A stretch of 64,000 bases of DNA from Trichothermofontia sp964536415 (GTDB lineage: Bacteria; Cyanobacteriota; Cyanobacteriia; B231): contig CAZHXN010000006.1 in assembly GCA_964536415.1 (NCBI GenBank), positions 18,765-82,764 on the forward strand, given 5' to 3'. Under the pieces are notes generated by a model that did no database searches, had not been told where the DNA came from, and saw nothing but the letters and a program-made list of their open reading frames with translations. Shown here piece by piece: positions 18,735-27,575 of this stretch. Both the position numbers and the translations under genes were made by a program. Within the stretch, counting starts at the first letter, position 1. Each line of letters begins with the position of its first letter.

Positions 18735-19052
18735 CTAGCGCAACGGCGATGTCAGGGAGAACTTGTTGGTTTCATCCTCTGGTGTTCGCAAACTGGGAAA
18801 CAGAAAATGGTTCTCCTCAACGTATTGAGCACCGAATAGCCCCTTCTCTGCCCAGAAGTAACGATCGGTGGTATGCTCATTACGCCGAACCAATAGTAAG
18901 GCAGGAGGCGTGATTCCCTTATCGTGGATAAACTTACGGGCTGCCGTGACAGGTTTATCCTCGCCACTTTCGATGCTATACTGAGGCACCATTTCTAGAA
19001 TCCGACGTCCCTCCTGACGACGACGACTCTTCCGCTTACGTCTTCTAGCCAA
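18735..19052 (-). CDS. DUF3155 family protein
   Basis: A 105-residue protein of the DUF3155 family, restricted to cyanobacteria as far as I know, with no assigned function. It opens with a very basic stretch (MARRRKRKSRRRQEGRR) that may bind nucleic acid, followed by a conserved core (KPVTAARKFIHDKGITPPA, then RYFWAEKGLFGAQYVEENHF). Length and both ends agree with the family. It is monocistronic, with about 230 AT-rich bases upstream to the next gene. Confidence 0.8.
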   Translation of the reverse strand: MARRRKRKSRRRQEGRRILEMVPQYSIESGEDKPVTAARKFIHDKGITPPALLLVRRNEHTTDRYFWAEKGLFGAQYVEENHFLFPSLRTPEDETNKFSLTSPLR

Positions 19053-19284
19053 TGTGCTTACCCTCTCTGACCAACGTTGTGTGTAGTTCCAGATACCAAA
19101 ACCGTCGCAAGTATATCGATTCGCAATGGAAAATTCAACTTCTCTTAAACTTTTGACATAAACTGCAAATCCTTTACGCTACAAGCATTTGCGCTACTTA
19201 TCACTGTAGCGGCGATGAACAGAATGGTCGGCTTTTTAAAAAAGTTTACATTTTTTTGATATCTTGCTGGGTGAAGGCTCTTGC

Positions 19285-20889
19285 CTATGTCCCCGCATTG
19301 TGGCGATCGCGACCCGATCCATAGGTCCAGGCATCTTGCCAGCGGTGGTAGGTGTATTGGGCATCAGCGGGCAGAAACTTAGTCCAGGGAGCCAGAGTAT
19401 TGGCGAGGGGAGCCAGGGCTGTGTAGACCCCTAGATTGGCATAGTGGCGCGACCAATCCAGGAGGGCGAGCGGGCCTACCTGGGGGAGGAGTTGAAAAAT
19501 TAAACCAGGATATTGTAGGGCGGCCCGTGATAGGGCGACGGATAGGGCGGGGAATTGGACTACATCCTGCAAGAAGGGTTTGAGCACCTCCTCTCCGGCG
19601 GCGGCCATCACACCAAAAATGGCGTCCAGAAGACGATTGATCTGATTGGGATCAGGGGTTTGGCCCAGACGAACACTCATCGTTTGCTGAAACAGCCAGG
19701 TCACGGCTAGATTTGGTTGGTAGGGCTGGAGTCCTTGTAGGGAGCGCCGATCGAGGCGATCGCTGCTGAGCGCTTCTCCAATGCCTGTACTCAGGCGGTG
19801 TAAATGGCGCAACATGGCCCCAAACCCACCAAAACTGAGGGGAGATTGGCTGCTGCTACTGTCTCCGATCGGCAGAATGCGGCCCCAGGGCAGGCGCAAG
19901 GGACTTTGGCGATAACTGGGGAAAAAGCCAAAGAGGGCACGTTGCCACTGTAAATCCGAGAGGGAGACACCCTGGTAGTCCGGCAGGAGTCGTAGGTAAT
20001 CTTCAAACAATTGGGTCAAGCTGGGGCGATCGGGGTGGGCATCGACGTAGGTAAACAGGTAGGTGGTCCGGCCATCCCTGGCGGGGAAAGCTTCCCAGAA
20101 ATATTGGCAGTGGTTCTGGATCGGCGTAAACGAGACCAACAAGTCCCCCGTTTCATTCTGGGGAAAGCCACGGGCACAGGTACCCACCACCAGACAAACG
20201 CCATCGGGCACTTGCCCCTGACGTGCCTGACGCACGATCGGCGAAAAGTGCCCCATTGCGTCCAGCAATAAGCGTCCCCGTAATAGTTCTGGGGCTGGGG
20301 CCATCGCCCCGGTTGCCGCCCCCGATCGCGGCATGGTCTTAACTGCAACGCCATCGGGATGGAGCGTCACCCCCGCAAACGCCGTGTGTTCTAACAAATG
20401 GCCACCCGCCGCCAAAAAACGCTGTTTCAAACTTTCCAGGAGATAGACCGGGTCAACCCCCAAATTCAGCACATCCGCTACCCAATAGTCAGGCCCACCC
20501 AGAAAGCTGATCCGGGCAGGGTTATAGGTCGTCGCGATCGCCTGTGTGAGTTCATCAGGTGACAATAACCCCAAGTCGAGAAAAACCTGCAACTCCGATC
20601 GCGACACATTCCACTCCTGATCGCGACCGCGCAGTGCCCCCCGTTCGAGCAAGGCCACCCGCCAGCCTTGTTGGGCCAATGCCGCCCCGACAAAAACGCC
20701 TAGGGTGCCACCACTGATAATGACATCCCAATCCACGGTGCCCAAAGGAGCAGGCTCAGTGTGAACCACTTGGGGAATCGGTAGCTGGTCCTGGCGTAGC
20801 GATTGCCAAAGGCGATCGGCCTGAGCCAGTCCCTGCTGGGGACTGCCCGGTATTTGGGATAAAACCGTATCGGTCAACCAGGGTGGCAT
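19285..20889 (-). CDS. cruP: CruP-type lycopene cyclase paralogue (flavoprotein)
   Basis: A 534-residue FAD protein resembling CruP, the paralogue of the CruA lycopene cyclase found in cyanobacteria and plants. The dinucleotide-binding motif is VIISGGTLGVFVGAALAQQG (about residues 56-75), then ALLERGALRGRDQEWNVSR, a stretch characteristic of the CruA/CruP group, and FLGGPDYWVADVLNLGVDP. CruP has been linked to protection against reactive oxygen and to control of beta-carotene epoxide rather than bulk cyclisation. The length (CruA is nearer 650) favours CruP. Confidence is lower on the exact paralogue than on the family. It diverges from the PEP-CTERM gene. Confidence 0.78.
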   Translation of the reverse strand: MPPWLTDTVLSQIPGSPQQGLAQADRLWQSLRQDQLPIPQVVHTEPAPLGTVDWDVIISGGTLGVFVGAALAQQGWRVALLERGALRGRDQEWNVSRSELQVFLDLGLLSPDELTQAIATTYNPARISFLGGPDYWVADVLNLGVDPVYLLESLKQRFLAAGGHLLEHTAFAGVTLHPDGVAVKTMPRSGAATGAMAPAPELLRGRLLLDAMGHFSPIVRQARQGQVPDGVCLVVGTCARGFPQNETGDLLVSFTPIQNHCQYFWEAFPARDGRTTYLFTYVDAHPDRPSLTQLFEDYLRLLPDYQGVSLSDLQWQRALFGFFPSYRQSPLRLPWGRILPIGDSSSSQSPLSFGGFGAMLRHLHRLSTGIGEALSSDRLDRRSLQGLQPYQPNLAVTWLFQQTMSVRLGQTPDPNQINRLLDAIFGVMAAAGEEVLKPFLQDVVQFPALSVALSRAALQYPGLIFQLLPQVGPLALLDWSRHYANLGVYTALAPLANTLAPWTKFLPADAQYTYHRWQDAWTYGSGRDRHNAGT

Positions 20890-21005
20890 GGAAACTTCAC
20901 AAAAATATCACAAAAGGTGAGGGCAGCGGTGTTGTCGCGACCCGATCTGTCGCCCACAATGGAAAGTGTGAACTCATCTTCAACTGTAGGCTGGATGTAA
21001 ATATT

Positions 21006-21398
21006 ATGAAGCGCTTTTCCAAACAACCCATCCGTCGCCACGGGCATCCGGCTTCCCTACTCCTGGCACTAGGGGTGCTGGGAGGGGTGGTTGTGGGGCT
21101 GATGGGTCCTGCGAGTGCCCAGATCTTCCAAAATGATGGGTTAGCTCAATCGACTTCTTCCCAGTCAAATACGTCCTATTACGACAGTTTGTATGCCGGT
21201 TATGATGGCTACTCAGGTGAACGGAGCACCGGAACCTACGGTGCAGAGGGGGTACCGGAGCCTGGAATGTTCGCCGGTCTGTTTTTGGCAGGGGTAGGCT
21301 TTACCTATCTACGGCGTCGTAACCACAAAAAGCCTGAGCAGAACGTATCTACCGAAGCGGTGGGTGATCGGGAGGGGGGAAGCGGCATTCAACTGTGA
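21006..21398 (+). CDS. PEP-CTERM anchored secreted protein
   Basis: A 130-residue exported protein. A basic start (MKRFSKQPIRRHGH) precedes a hydrophobic signal ending PASAQ; the middle is short and rich in Ser, Tyr and Gly (YYDSLYAGYDGYSGERSTG). Near the C-terminus lies a PEP-CTERM sorting signal, VPEPGMFAGLFLAGVGFTYL, followed by RRR. PEP-CTERM proteins are recognised by exosortase and usually go to the cell surface with exopolysaccharide. About 25 residues continue beyond the RRR, longer than usual. The ATG at 21006 is preferred because the longer frame begins inside the divergent cruP gene. The last 50 bases overlap the convergent Trypco1 gene. Confidence 0.75.
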   Translation: MKRFSKQPIRRHGHPASLLLALGVLGGVVVGLMGPASAQIFQNDGLAQSTSSQSNTSYYDSLYAGYDGYSGERSTGTYGAEGVPEPGMFAGLFLAGVGFTYLRRRNHKKPEQNVSTEAVGDREGGSGIQL

Positions 21399-21723
21399 CC
21401 CGCATATTACACCCGGCTTCCCCCGTGGCAATGTAGGGGATGCCGGTCATGCCACTCACGGCTACCCCAAATTCTAGGGTTACTTTTTCCACCTCGGCGA
21501 TCGAGAGTTCACGAAACGCATTTAAGGTTGAATCAGTATAGGCGCGGATCGCGCCTTCAATTTGTTTAAAACTCGGTAGATGGGTTCCGCCACCCTTAGC
21601 GCCAGTCCGTTGCGCTTCACCACTGGTAGCCGCCAGGTTAGGCGGGGGCGAATTGAGATCATCGCGGGTTTCAATGTAAATTTCTGTCCCATCATCCAGC
21701 TTGATTGGGGTCAAAGAAGTCAT
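21349..21723 (-). CDS. Trypsin-co-occurring domain protein (Trypco1, copy A)
   Basis: A 124-residue protein of the Trypco1 / CU044_2847 family, small proteins encoded beside trypsin-like, caspase-like or AAA/MoxR modules in bacterial conflict systems. It opens with an anti-parallel pair (PIKLDDGTEIYIETRD), has a helix FRELSIAEVEKVTLEFGV and ends CNMRVTVECRFPPP. Copy B is at 53749. No protease gene is adjacent: neighbours are a PEP-CTERM protein (3' ends overlapping by 50 bases) and a 700-base empty region upstream. The ATG at 21723 was chosen over 21765 because MTSLTPIKLDD matches the family start. Confidence 0.8.
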   Translation of the reverse strand: MTSLTPIKLDDGTEIYIETRDDLNSPPPNLAATSGEAQRTGAKGGGTHLPSFKQIEGAIRAYTDSTLNAFRELSIAEVEKVTLEFGVAVSGMTGIPYIATGEAGCNMRVTVECRFPPPDHPPLR

Positions 21724-22419
21724 TTTTATGGCAACCTTTAGGAGTACATACGGTGTACCCAGCATAAACGCGGTTGCGGGCGGTGCTAAACAGGTTCAGG
21801 GACACGAGGGGTGAGTCCCCTCAAATGGCATTGACTTGAGTCTTTACTTTTGTATTGTTTACTCAACAGATGTATCGTTTTTCTGGCGGGTTGAGTTTCA
21901 GCCAGGAAGATATGCTAGGATGCTAACCCCCAGCCAACGAGAAATCCAACCTTGGCAGCATCGAAACCTTGACAGCATCGATCAGGGGTAAGGGGGCGGC
22001 TAGTTGTGCTCCCGGCATTAGCGGCACTGTTATTGGTGCAATCAGGGGTTCGTATCCTTGGTATGCATTTTAGCTGTGCCCGAATTGATCTCAATTGATC
22101 TTAGCGGCAGGCTGGGTGAGAGGGGGAAACCTTTGGCTGCGTCAGCTAGTCAGGTAATCAACCTTTACAATTGACCATTGACTGGGGGAGCGTTGTCTTC
22201 AGAGCGTTGATGCAAGATACTGGGCCTGGGAAGTTGCCCCTAGGGGTGCTGACCCAAGTTAGCTAGCTTTAGGCGCGTTCGCCCAGGCAAGTTGGCCCCT
22301 TTTGGTGACACCGATCACGCGGTTCTCTGGTAATAAATCACCTTTTGGGTGATTCCACATCATATACCCGGCTTTGGAATTGGCCGAAGATAATAAACAT
22401 AACCCCACTGGTGTATCTT
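21724..22419. other. Intergenic region
   Basis: About 700 bases between divergent genes with no supported gene. A pair of similar words, TTGGCAGCATCGAAACC and TTGACAGCATCGATC, lies near 21952-21982. Near 22335 the string AATCACC-TTTT-GGGTGATT forms a small hairpin without a T-run. Confidence 0.4.
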
Positions 22420-22659
22420 ATGAATCCCTCCCATGCTATTCGATTACTCGTTGAGAAGGCGCTATATTTCAAGCGGTTGACCCCTGAAATTGAAGCCGCT
22501 ATCAACCGTGAATTAACCCGATTGGGCTATATCTCAGACATTGACTATGAGGCCCTAGAGCTTTTGATGGATGAAATGGATGCGGGCCGGATTCAACTGG
22601 TGCCGCGATCGTCCTTCCTCAATCAAGATCCCCTGCTAGGTAGTTTACCTGCTAGGTAG
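22420..22659 (+). CDS. Small conserved cyanobacterial protein
   Basis: A 79-residue protein from ATG 22420, with helical, charged sequence (FKRLTPEIEAAINRELTRLG, then DIDYEALELLMDEMDAGRIQ). The pattern of acidic and hydrophobic residues and the in-frame length support coding. I recognise it as a cyanobacterial hypothetical but do not know a function. It ends near a small direct repeat (CTAGGTAGTTTA, twice at 22637-22662). Confidence 0.6.
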   Translation: MNPSHAIRLLVEKALYFKRLTPEIEAAINRELTRLGYISDIDYEALELLMDEMDAGRIQLVPRSSFLNQDPLLGSLPAR

Positions 22660-22876
22660 TTTATAGTTTTGCATCGCTCAGAATACGCAGAGGCGAACGG
22701 CTGATGCCCTTCTGAAGGTTGACCCTGGTTTACAGTGAGTCGATTCCCCTGCCCCCAACAGGACCTTGGGACCATTTGGGTCCGGTTCGGTTGCAGGCGC
22801 TTATCCTGTGGGATACTACAGATCAAGCAGCGAGCAGACATAATGAGGGGTGCACAAATGATGCGGGCACAAACGC

Positions 22877-22886
22877 NNNNNNNNNN
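22877..22886. other. Assembly gap (10 N)
   Basis: Ten unknown bases, probably a placeholder of unknown true length. Joins across it should not be trusted. Confidence 0.99.
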
Positions 22887-22952
22887 GAGATTTTAAAGCA
22901 GGAAAGAGGTAAAAAACTCGATCCAGCTATTGTTGATATATTTGTTGCATAA
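22887..22952 (+). pseudogene. C-terminal end of an HD-GYP-like gene cut by the gap
   Basis: Directly after the gap one frame reads EILKQERGKKLDPAIVDIFV plus Ala and stop. This resembles the last helix of HD-GYP or HD phosphodiesterase domains (pattern G-x-x-F/L-D-P-x-I-V). The codons are unusually AT-rich for this genome. The rest of the gene would lie in the gap. Only 21 residues are seen, so this is a weak call. It overlaps the end of the convergent hypothetical gene. Confidence 0.4.
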
Positions 22953-23319
22953 AATGGTACAAGTGCTGATAGGCAACATAAGTGGGTGGGTCTAGCTTGG
23001 GTGATTCGGGTCCTAATCGGGCTAGCAAGGGTATCACGTCCAGATCGAGGGCTGGTTGCACACGAGTCATTGGCCAGAGGAGATCGCTGCCCTGGCGCAA
23101 ATCATAAATTTCTGCTCCCTCCGCCTGGATGGGGGTATTCAGGATTGCAAACGATACTGCCGCCCGTGTAGGGGAATCGAGGGCAGCGAGAGACTTTTCT
23201 AGGGCGAGGGGACGCAGCCATAACAGCTGACGATCGGGGATGACCTGAATAATTTCGGCAAATAGCCGCGCCTGTGCTGCTTGCAAGTAAACGATTTGGT
23301 GAGGTTGCCAGTTCATCAT
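22927..23319 (-). CDS. Conserved hypothetical protein paired with a NUDIX gene
   Basis: A 130-residue protein beginning MNWQPHQIVYLQAAQARLFA, with a segment RQLLWLRPLALEKSLA and a C-terminal helical part (PPTYVAYQHLYHFMQQIYQQ). It overlaps the preceding NUDIX gene by 4 bases (ATGA type), so the two form an operon. I recognise it as a cyanobacterial hypothetical; no function is known to me. Confidence 0.65.
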   Translation of the reverse strand: MMNWQPHQIVYLQAAQARLFAEIIQVIPDRQLLWLRPLALEKSLAALDSPTRAAVSFAILNTPIQAEGAEIYDLRQGSDLLWPMTRVQPALDLDVIPLLARLGPESPKLDPPTYVAYQHLYHFMQQIYQQ

Positions 23320-23771
23320 AACGTTTCTGGTTGACCGCTAGATTGGGAGGTCAGGTAGTGCTGGACCTGGATTAATACGTCACGGCTGCTCGGGTAGGTC
23401 AGGCGGTTAAGGGCGTCTTCAAATTTATCCCAACAGTATGCCTGGATTTCTTTTACTTGGATGGTGACTTGACTGTCCTGGACGATCGCCAGAAAATAGG
23501 TGACCCGTTTATCGAGCGGGGTGCCTTTCTTCTGAGTATAGTAGCGCTCCTGCCAGGAAGGCGTTGCGATCGGGTGATAGTGGGTAATGCCGGTTTCCTC
23601 TTCGAACTCACGACAGGCGGTGGCGAGGGGCGTTTCTCCGGGTTCAGCATGTCCCTTGGGAAATCCCCAGTGCCCCGCACGGTGCTGAATCAGCAGAAAC
23701 ACTGTCTCCTCCCCCTGTGACCGGATGGGAATGATGCCAAAGGATTGGTCTTGACGCAGGCGGTCAGCCAT
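23316..23771 (-). CDS. NUDIX hydrolase (Ap4A-hydrolase type)
   Basis: A 151-residue NUDIX enzyme. The NUDIX box is complete: GHAEPGETPLATACREFEEE followed by TGI. The early motif SFGIIPIRSQGEETVFLLIQ and the phrase HWGFPKGHAE place it with the asymmetrical dinucleoside tetraphosphatase (MutT/Ap4A) group, so the likely role is to clear alarmone-like dinucleotides. It is translationally coupled to the downstream hypothetical. Confidence 0.85.
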   Translation of the reverse strand: MADRLRQDQSFGIIPIRSQGEETVFLLIQHRAGHWGFPKGHAEPGETPLATACREFEEETGITHYHPIATPSWQERYYTQKKGTPLDKRVTYFLAIVQDSQVTIQVKEIQAYCWDKFEDALNRLTYPSSRDVLIQVQHYLTSQSSGQPETL

Positions 23772-24008
23772 CGGGGATCAGTCCTCTAAAATCCATTTGT
23801 AAATCCATTCGCAGGCCAGCAACAGCCCCAGTCCAATTCTTTCCCAATTCTTTCAAGTTGAGGTGGCGATCGCAATCCGAACGCCCAGTTGCCCTCAGAC
23901 TATCGCCGGTCTTCTATATCACATCATGGCGCAAATATGTCCTTATCGTCACATTTATTAAAAAATATTCGTTACCATAGGGGTAATCAGCGTTGCAGGA
24001 ATATCGTT

Positions 24009-24464
24009 ATGGGACTCATTGCTCGGGTTGAAATGCGCCCTCTGGATTCGATCGCCAGTGGCATGGCGACGTTCTATACCCCCCAGGCCAGCGACGAAAC
24101 CATGCTGGTGCATATTCCAGCGGGGGCGATCGATGATCTGTTTGTGCATCATTTCCAGACGGATCAACTTCTGGTCGTGAAGGGCAGTTTTATCCTGGTG
24201 ACTTTACAGGAGCGTCGTTATCAGTATTTTGCGCTGAGCGATCGTCAGCCCCAGGTGGTGAAAATTCCCCCCGGTATTCCCCACGGGGCGATTAACCTCA
24301 GTCCGGAAGCTTGTCTGCTAGTCAATGCCGTTCTGCGGCATGGGCCAACCCATCCCCGCGATTATCGTCCGCTGCGCAAACCGTTTCCCTATGATTGGGA
24401 GCGGGTGAAAGCCTTGCAAGCCCAACTGGCCCTTATCCGGCCAGCGGTGACGGCGTTCGCGTAA
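24009..24464 (+). CDS. Cupin-fold protein (dTDP-sugar epimerase-like)
   Basis: A 151-residue cupin. The barrel strands show AGAIDDLFVHHFQTDQLLVV, then KIPPGIPHGAINLSPEACLL, where H-x-Q-D and P-x-x-x-x-H are typical cupin metal or ligand positions. Such short proteins are often labelled dTDP-4-dehydrorhamnose 3,5-epimerase-like in cyanobacteria, but the catalytic set of RmlC is not clearly present. The ATG at 24009 gives the natural start. An enzymatic role is uncertain. Confidence 0.6.
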   Translation: MGLIARVEMRPLDSIASGMATFYTPQASDETMLVHIPAGAIDDLFVHHFQTDQLLVVKGSFILVTLQERRYQYFALSDRQPQVVKIPPGIPHGAINLSPEACLLVNAVLRHGPTHPRDYRPLRKPFPYDWERVKALQAQLALIRPAVTAFA

Positions 24465-24652
24465 GGTCTTCTTTGGTGAATTGCGTAGCCTCCTGCCCAG
24501 CAGGCAACCTTTAGCCTGGAGCATGGCGTCGTCTCAGCACGGGCCAGCCGCTGTGCCCATTGAATCTATCTGGCCACTAGACGATGGGATTGTTGTAAGC
24601 GCCTGAGACCTTTAGACTGGATTTTTTCGGTAAAGTAGGGTCTGGACGATCC

Positions 24653-26521
24653 ATGTTGCTGGCACTGTCATTCATGAAGCTAAGTTTTAATCGTTGGTTG
24701 GGGTTCAAACCTGTCACTTGGGAGCAGCACCCCCCCTTCTTCTGGCTGTTGTCCGGTAGCTGGGTCTTACTGTTAGGGGGGATTGTGTTCCTCTGGCATC
24801 TTGGCAGTACCGGTTTGCTGGATGAAACGGAACCCTTGTTTGCGGAAGCGGCTCGCCAGATGACGGTTACGGGGGACTGGTTGACCCCCTACTTTAATGG
24901 GGAGCATCGCTTTGACAAACCCCCTTTGATTTACTGGTTAATGGCGATCGGCTACCAGACGATCGGCGTCAACGAGTGGGCGGTGCGTTTGCCCTCAGCG
25001 CTGGCAGCGATCGGCGTCATTAGTTTAGGGGGCTATACCCTGGCTCGCTACAGCCAGTCGCGATTGACGGTGTGGGTTGGGGTGGCGGTGATGGCCCTAG
25101 GGCCAGAAATGATGATCTGGGGTCGGGTTGGCGTTTCGGATATGCTCTTGACGGGGTGTATGGGGTCAGCGCTCTTGACCTTCTTTCTGGGTTATGCGCA
25201 ACCCCGGTGGGAGATTAAACAACGCTGGTATCTGGCGGCTTACCTGTTAATGGCGCTGGCCGTATTAACGAAGGGGCCTGTGGGCATGGTTTTACCGGCC
25301 CTGACGGTGGGAGTTTTTGCTCTTTATTTGGGCAACGGGCGATCGCTCTGGCAGGAAATCCAGCCCCTGAAGGGTGGGTTACTGGTAGCGGCGCTCGCCG
25401 TGCCCTGGTACATCCTGGTGATTATGGCCAACGGGGAAGCTTATATTGAGGACTTTTTTGGCTATCACAACCTGGAGCGTTTTACCCGTGTCGTCAACAA
25501 CCACGCGGCCCCCTGGTATTTCTACTTTCTAGTTGTCAGTGTCGGGCTGCTGCCCTGGTCAGCCTATTTGCCAGCGGCCCTGTTGCGTCTACGGGTTTGG
25601 CAGGCCCAGCCGCGATCGCACCACCTGGGTCTCTTTTGTGGCTGTTGGTTTATCAGTATCTTCGGCTTTTTTACCCTAGCTGTGACCAAACTTCCCAGTT
25701 ACGTGTTGCCCTTGATGCCAGCAGCAGCCATTCTGATCGCCTTGTTAATGGAGGAGATGCGCTTAGCTCACCCCTGGCCTTCCTCGCCCCCCGTCCAACC
25801 GCCGCAATTACCCAAACCCTGGCGCTATCTGTTTGCAGTCAGCCATTGGGGCACCGTGTTCCTGATGGCTTTACTAGCGATCGGCCTTTACCTCAGTCCC
25901 CAGTGGTTAGGCGGCGACCCGGTCATGCCAGAATTACCCGAAGCGTTTGTGGCGTCAGGTGCTTTGGCGTGGGGCGTGGGTATTTGGTCCGTGGCCGCGA
26001 TCGTGGCCACAGCCTTACTACTGCGTCAGCGCAGCCAATGGCTCTGGGGTGTAAACGTTGTGGCCTTTGTAGCTTTTATCCTGTTTACCCTGCAACCCAC
26101 CTACTACCTAGTGGATACCCATCGACAACTCCCCCTGCGGCAACTGGCCACCGCGATCGTGAAATTTCGCCAGCCCAACGAGGACGTGATCATGATGGGG
26201 TTTAAGAAACCCAGCCTAGTGTTTTATACCCAACAGCCGATTACCTATCTCCGCACCACCGGTCAGATTCGCAAACACTTATACCACCAGGTATACCACC
26301 AGGACCCATCCCACACAGCTACCCAGATCAGGCAACCAGAGCCGACACCGAGCATCAATCCGACCGTACCTCCTGCCTCTACCGTCCTCATCCTGGCCTA
26401 TCCCGCCGAGATCCAGGAAGACTTACACCTGTCGCCAGGAACCTATCAAGATCTCGATCGAGCCGGCGTTTACCAACTCGTGCGCGTTGCGAAATCAGAT
26501 CTTTTGACAGCCACAGAGTAG
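24653..26521 (+). CDS. GT39/ArnT-like membrane glycosyltransferase
   Basis: A 622-residue polytopic protein of the PMT/ArnT family. The first loop carries the signature GLLDETEPLFAEAARQM and GDWLTPYFNGEHRFDKPPLI, which hold the catalytic Asp/Glu of the GT-C fold; about eleven membrane helices follow and a soluble C-terminal domain starts near residue 480. The family transfers sugars from polyprenyl-phosphate carriers to lipid A or proteins in the periplasm. Its stop codon lies in the first copy of a 23-base direct repeat. A methyltransferase gene follows on the same strand. Confidence 0.85.
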   Translation: MLLALSFMKLSFNRWLGFKPVTWEQHPPFFWLLSGSWVLLLGGIVFLWHLGSTGLLDETEPLFAEAARQMTVTGDWLTPYFNGEHRFDKPPLIYWLMAIGYQTIGVNEWAVRLPSALAAIGVISLGGYTLARYSQSRLTVWVGVAVMALGPEMMIWGRVGVSDMLLTGCMGSALLTFFLGYAQPRWEIKQRWYLAAYLLMALAVLTKGPVGMVLPALTVGVFALYLGNGRSLWQEIQPLKGGLLVAALAVPWYILVIMANGEAYIEDFFGYHNLERFTRVVNNHAAPWYFYFLVVSVGLLPWSAYLPAALLRLRVWQAQPRSHHLGLFCGCWFISIFGFFTLAVTKLPSYVLPLMPAAAILIALLMEEMRLAHPWPSSPPVQPPQLPKPWRYLFAVSHWGTVFLMALLAIGLYLSPQWLGGDPVMPELPEAFVASGALAWGVGIWSVAAIVATALLLRQRSQWLWGVNVVAFVAFILFTLQPTYYLVDTHRQLPLRQLATAIVKFRQPNEDVIMMGFKKPSLVFYTQQPITYLRTTGQIRKHLYHQVYHQDPSHTATQIRQPEPTPSINPTVPPASTVLILAYPAEIQEDLHLSPGTYQDLDRAGVYQLVRVAKSDLLTATE

Positions 26522-26583
26522 CTACACTTCTTTTAACAGCCACAGAGTAGCTACACTTTGCCTTTTGCCTTTTGCCTTTTAAC
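26507..26583. repeat. Direct 23-base repeat plus heptamer run
   Basis: ACAGCCACAGAGTAGCTACA-CTT occurs at 26507-26529 and again at 26536-26558; the first copy contains the stop codon of the glycosyltransferase gene. Directly after is a run of TTTGCCT-type heptamers (26557-26580), a short tandem repeat type frequent in filamentous cyanobacteria. Confidence 0.85.
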
Positions 26584-26601
26584 TTTTCTCCCCCATCTTC
26601 T

Positions 26602-27321
26602 ATGGCAAAACTGCCGCCATCCCCCCCAACCTTTAACCAGCCCTCCCTCCCCGCCGAGTGGCAAGCCCAGTTAAGAGCCGTTGCCCATCGCTACAACCGG
26701 GAGTACCAGGGAGAAGCAGTTGAACTACCAGCAGAAGCCACCAGCCTATCCCTCTATCCGGATTGGCGGGCGGGGACCCTGGCCACCCGCCTTGCCTCAC
26801 CGTTTTGGCAATTAGCCCAACTCACAAAGAACCAAGTCTGTCTAGATCTTGGCTGTGGGGTTAGTTTTTTAATCTATCCCTGGCGGGATTGGGGCGCTTT
26901 TTTCTACGGTCAGGAAATCAGCGAGGTAGCGCAGGCAGCCCTCAACCAGCGGGCACCCCAGTTGAACTCCAAATTATTCAAGGGAGTCCGGCTGCAGGCA
27001 GCGCACCAGCTTGACTATGCCCCAGATCAGTTTGATTGGGCGATCGCGACTGGAGTCAGTTGTTACTATCCCCTGGCTTACTGGGAAACAGTGATCACCG
27101 CAGTCAAAGCTATTTTGAAACCCACTGGGATGTTTGTGTTTGATGTATTGAATCCTGAAGCCCCCTTGGCAGAGGATTGGGCCATTCTAGAAACCTATCT
27201 GGGGGCCGAAGTGCAACTGAACCCGCTTAGTGATTGGGAAGCCCTGATTAAACGCTTAGGCGGCAAGATCATGGGTCAGCAGAGCGGGGAAGTCTTCCAG
27301 CTTTATAAGGTTCGGTTTTAA
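26602..27321 (+). CDS. Class I SAM-dependent methyltransferase
   Basis: A 239-residue methyltransferase. The SAM-binding motif I is VCLDLGCGVSFLIYPW (about residues 83-98), followed by an acidic end of strand 2 (FYGQEISEVA) and motif IV in FDWAIATGVSCYYPL. The substrate is unknown. The ATG at 26602 follows a TC-rich stretch; the ATG at 26572 would lie in the repeat tail. It is the gene after the GT39-like enzyme, 80 bases on, and a dispersed repeat lies beyond its 3' end. Confidence 0.75.
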   Translation: MAKLPPSPPTFNQPSLPAEWQAQLRAVAHRYNREYQGEAVELPAEATSLSLYPDWRAGTLATRLASPFWQLAQLTKNQVCLDLGCGVSFLIYPWRDWGAFFYGQEISEVAQAALNQRAPQLNSKLFKGVRLQAAHQLDYAPDQFDWAIATGVSCYYPLAYWETVITAVKAILKPTGMFVFDVLNPEAPLAEDWAILETYLGAEVQLNPLSDWEALIKRLGGKIMGQQSGEVFQLYKVRF

Positions 27322-27371
27322 GAGAGAAGCGAGAAAAGAGAGAGGGGAAGCATCTCAGTTGGGCAAGATGT

Positions 27372-27497
27372 GGCCCTCATCCCCCAACCCCTTCTCCCAG
27401 CCCCCCTAACCCCCCGTTTGCGGGGGGATGGGGAGAAGGGGAGCCTGATTTTCAAGTCCCTCTCCCGCTCTGGGAGAGGGATTTAGGGTAAGGGCCG
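27372..27497. repeat. Dispersed GC-rich repeat, copy 2
   Basis: Second copy of the element at 4800-4932, with the same order of blocks: CCCTCATCCCCCAACCCC, the CCCCCCTAACCCCCCGTTTG inner arm, CTCTGGGAGAGGGATTTAGG. It differs at a few bases (GGGGAGAAGGGGAGCC in place of GGGGGGAAGGGGAGCC) and in the region between arms. It sits between a methyltransferase and the convergent adenosine deaminase gene. Confidence 0.85.
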
Positions 27498-27575
27498 CAC
27501 AAGTGAGATGCACCCAGAGAGAGGGAACTGTTATCGTTGAGATCATCCCCGTTTGGCAACGGACAGCCCTCACTT

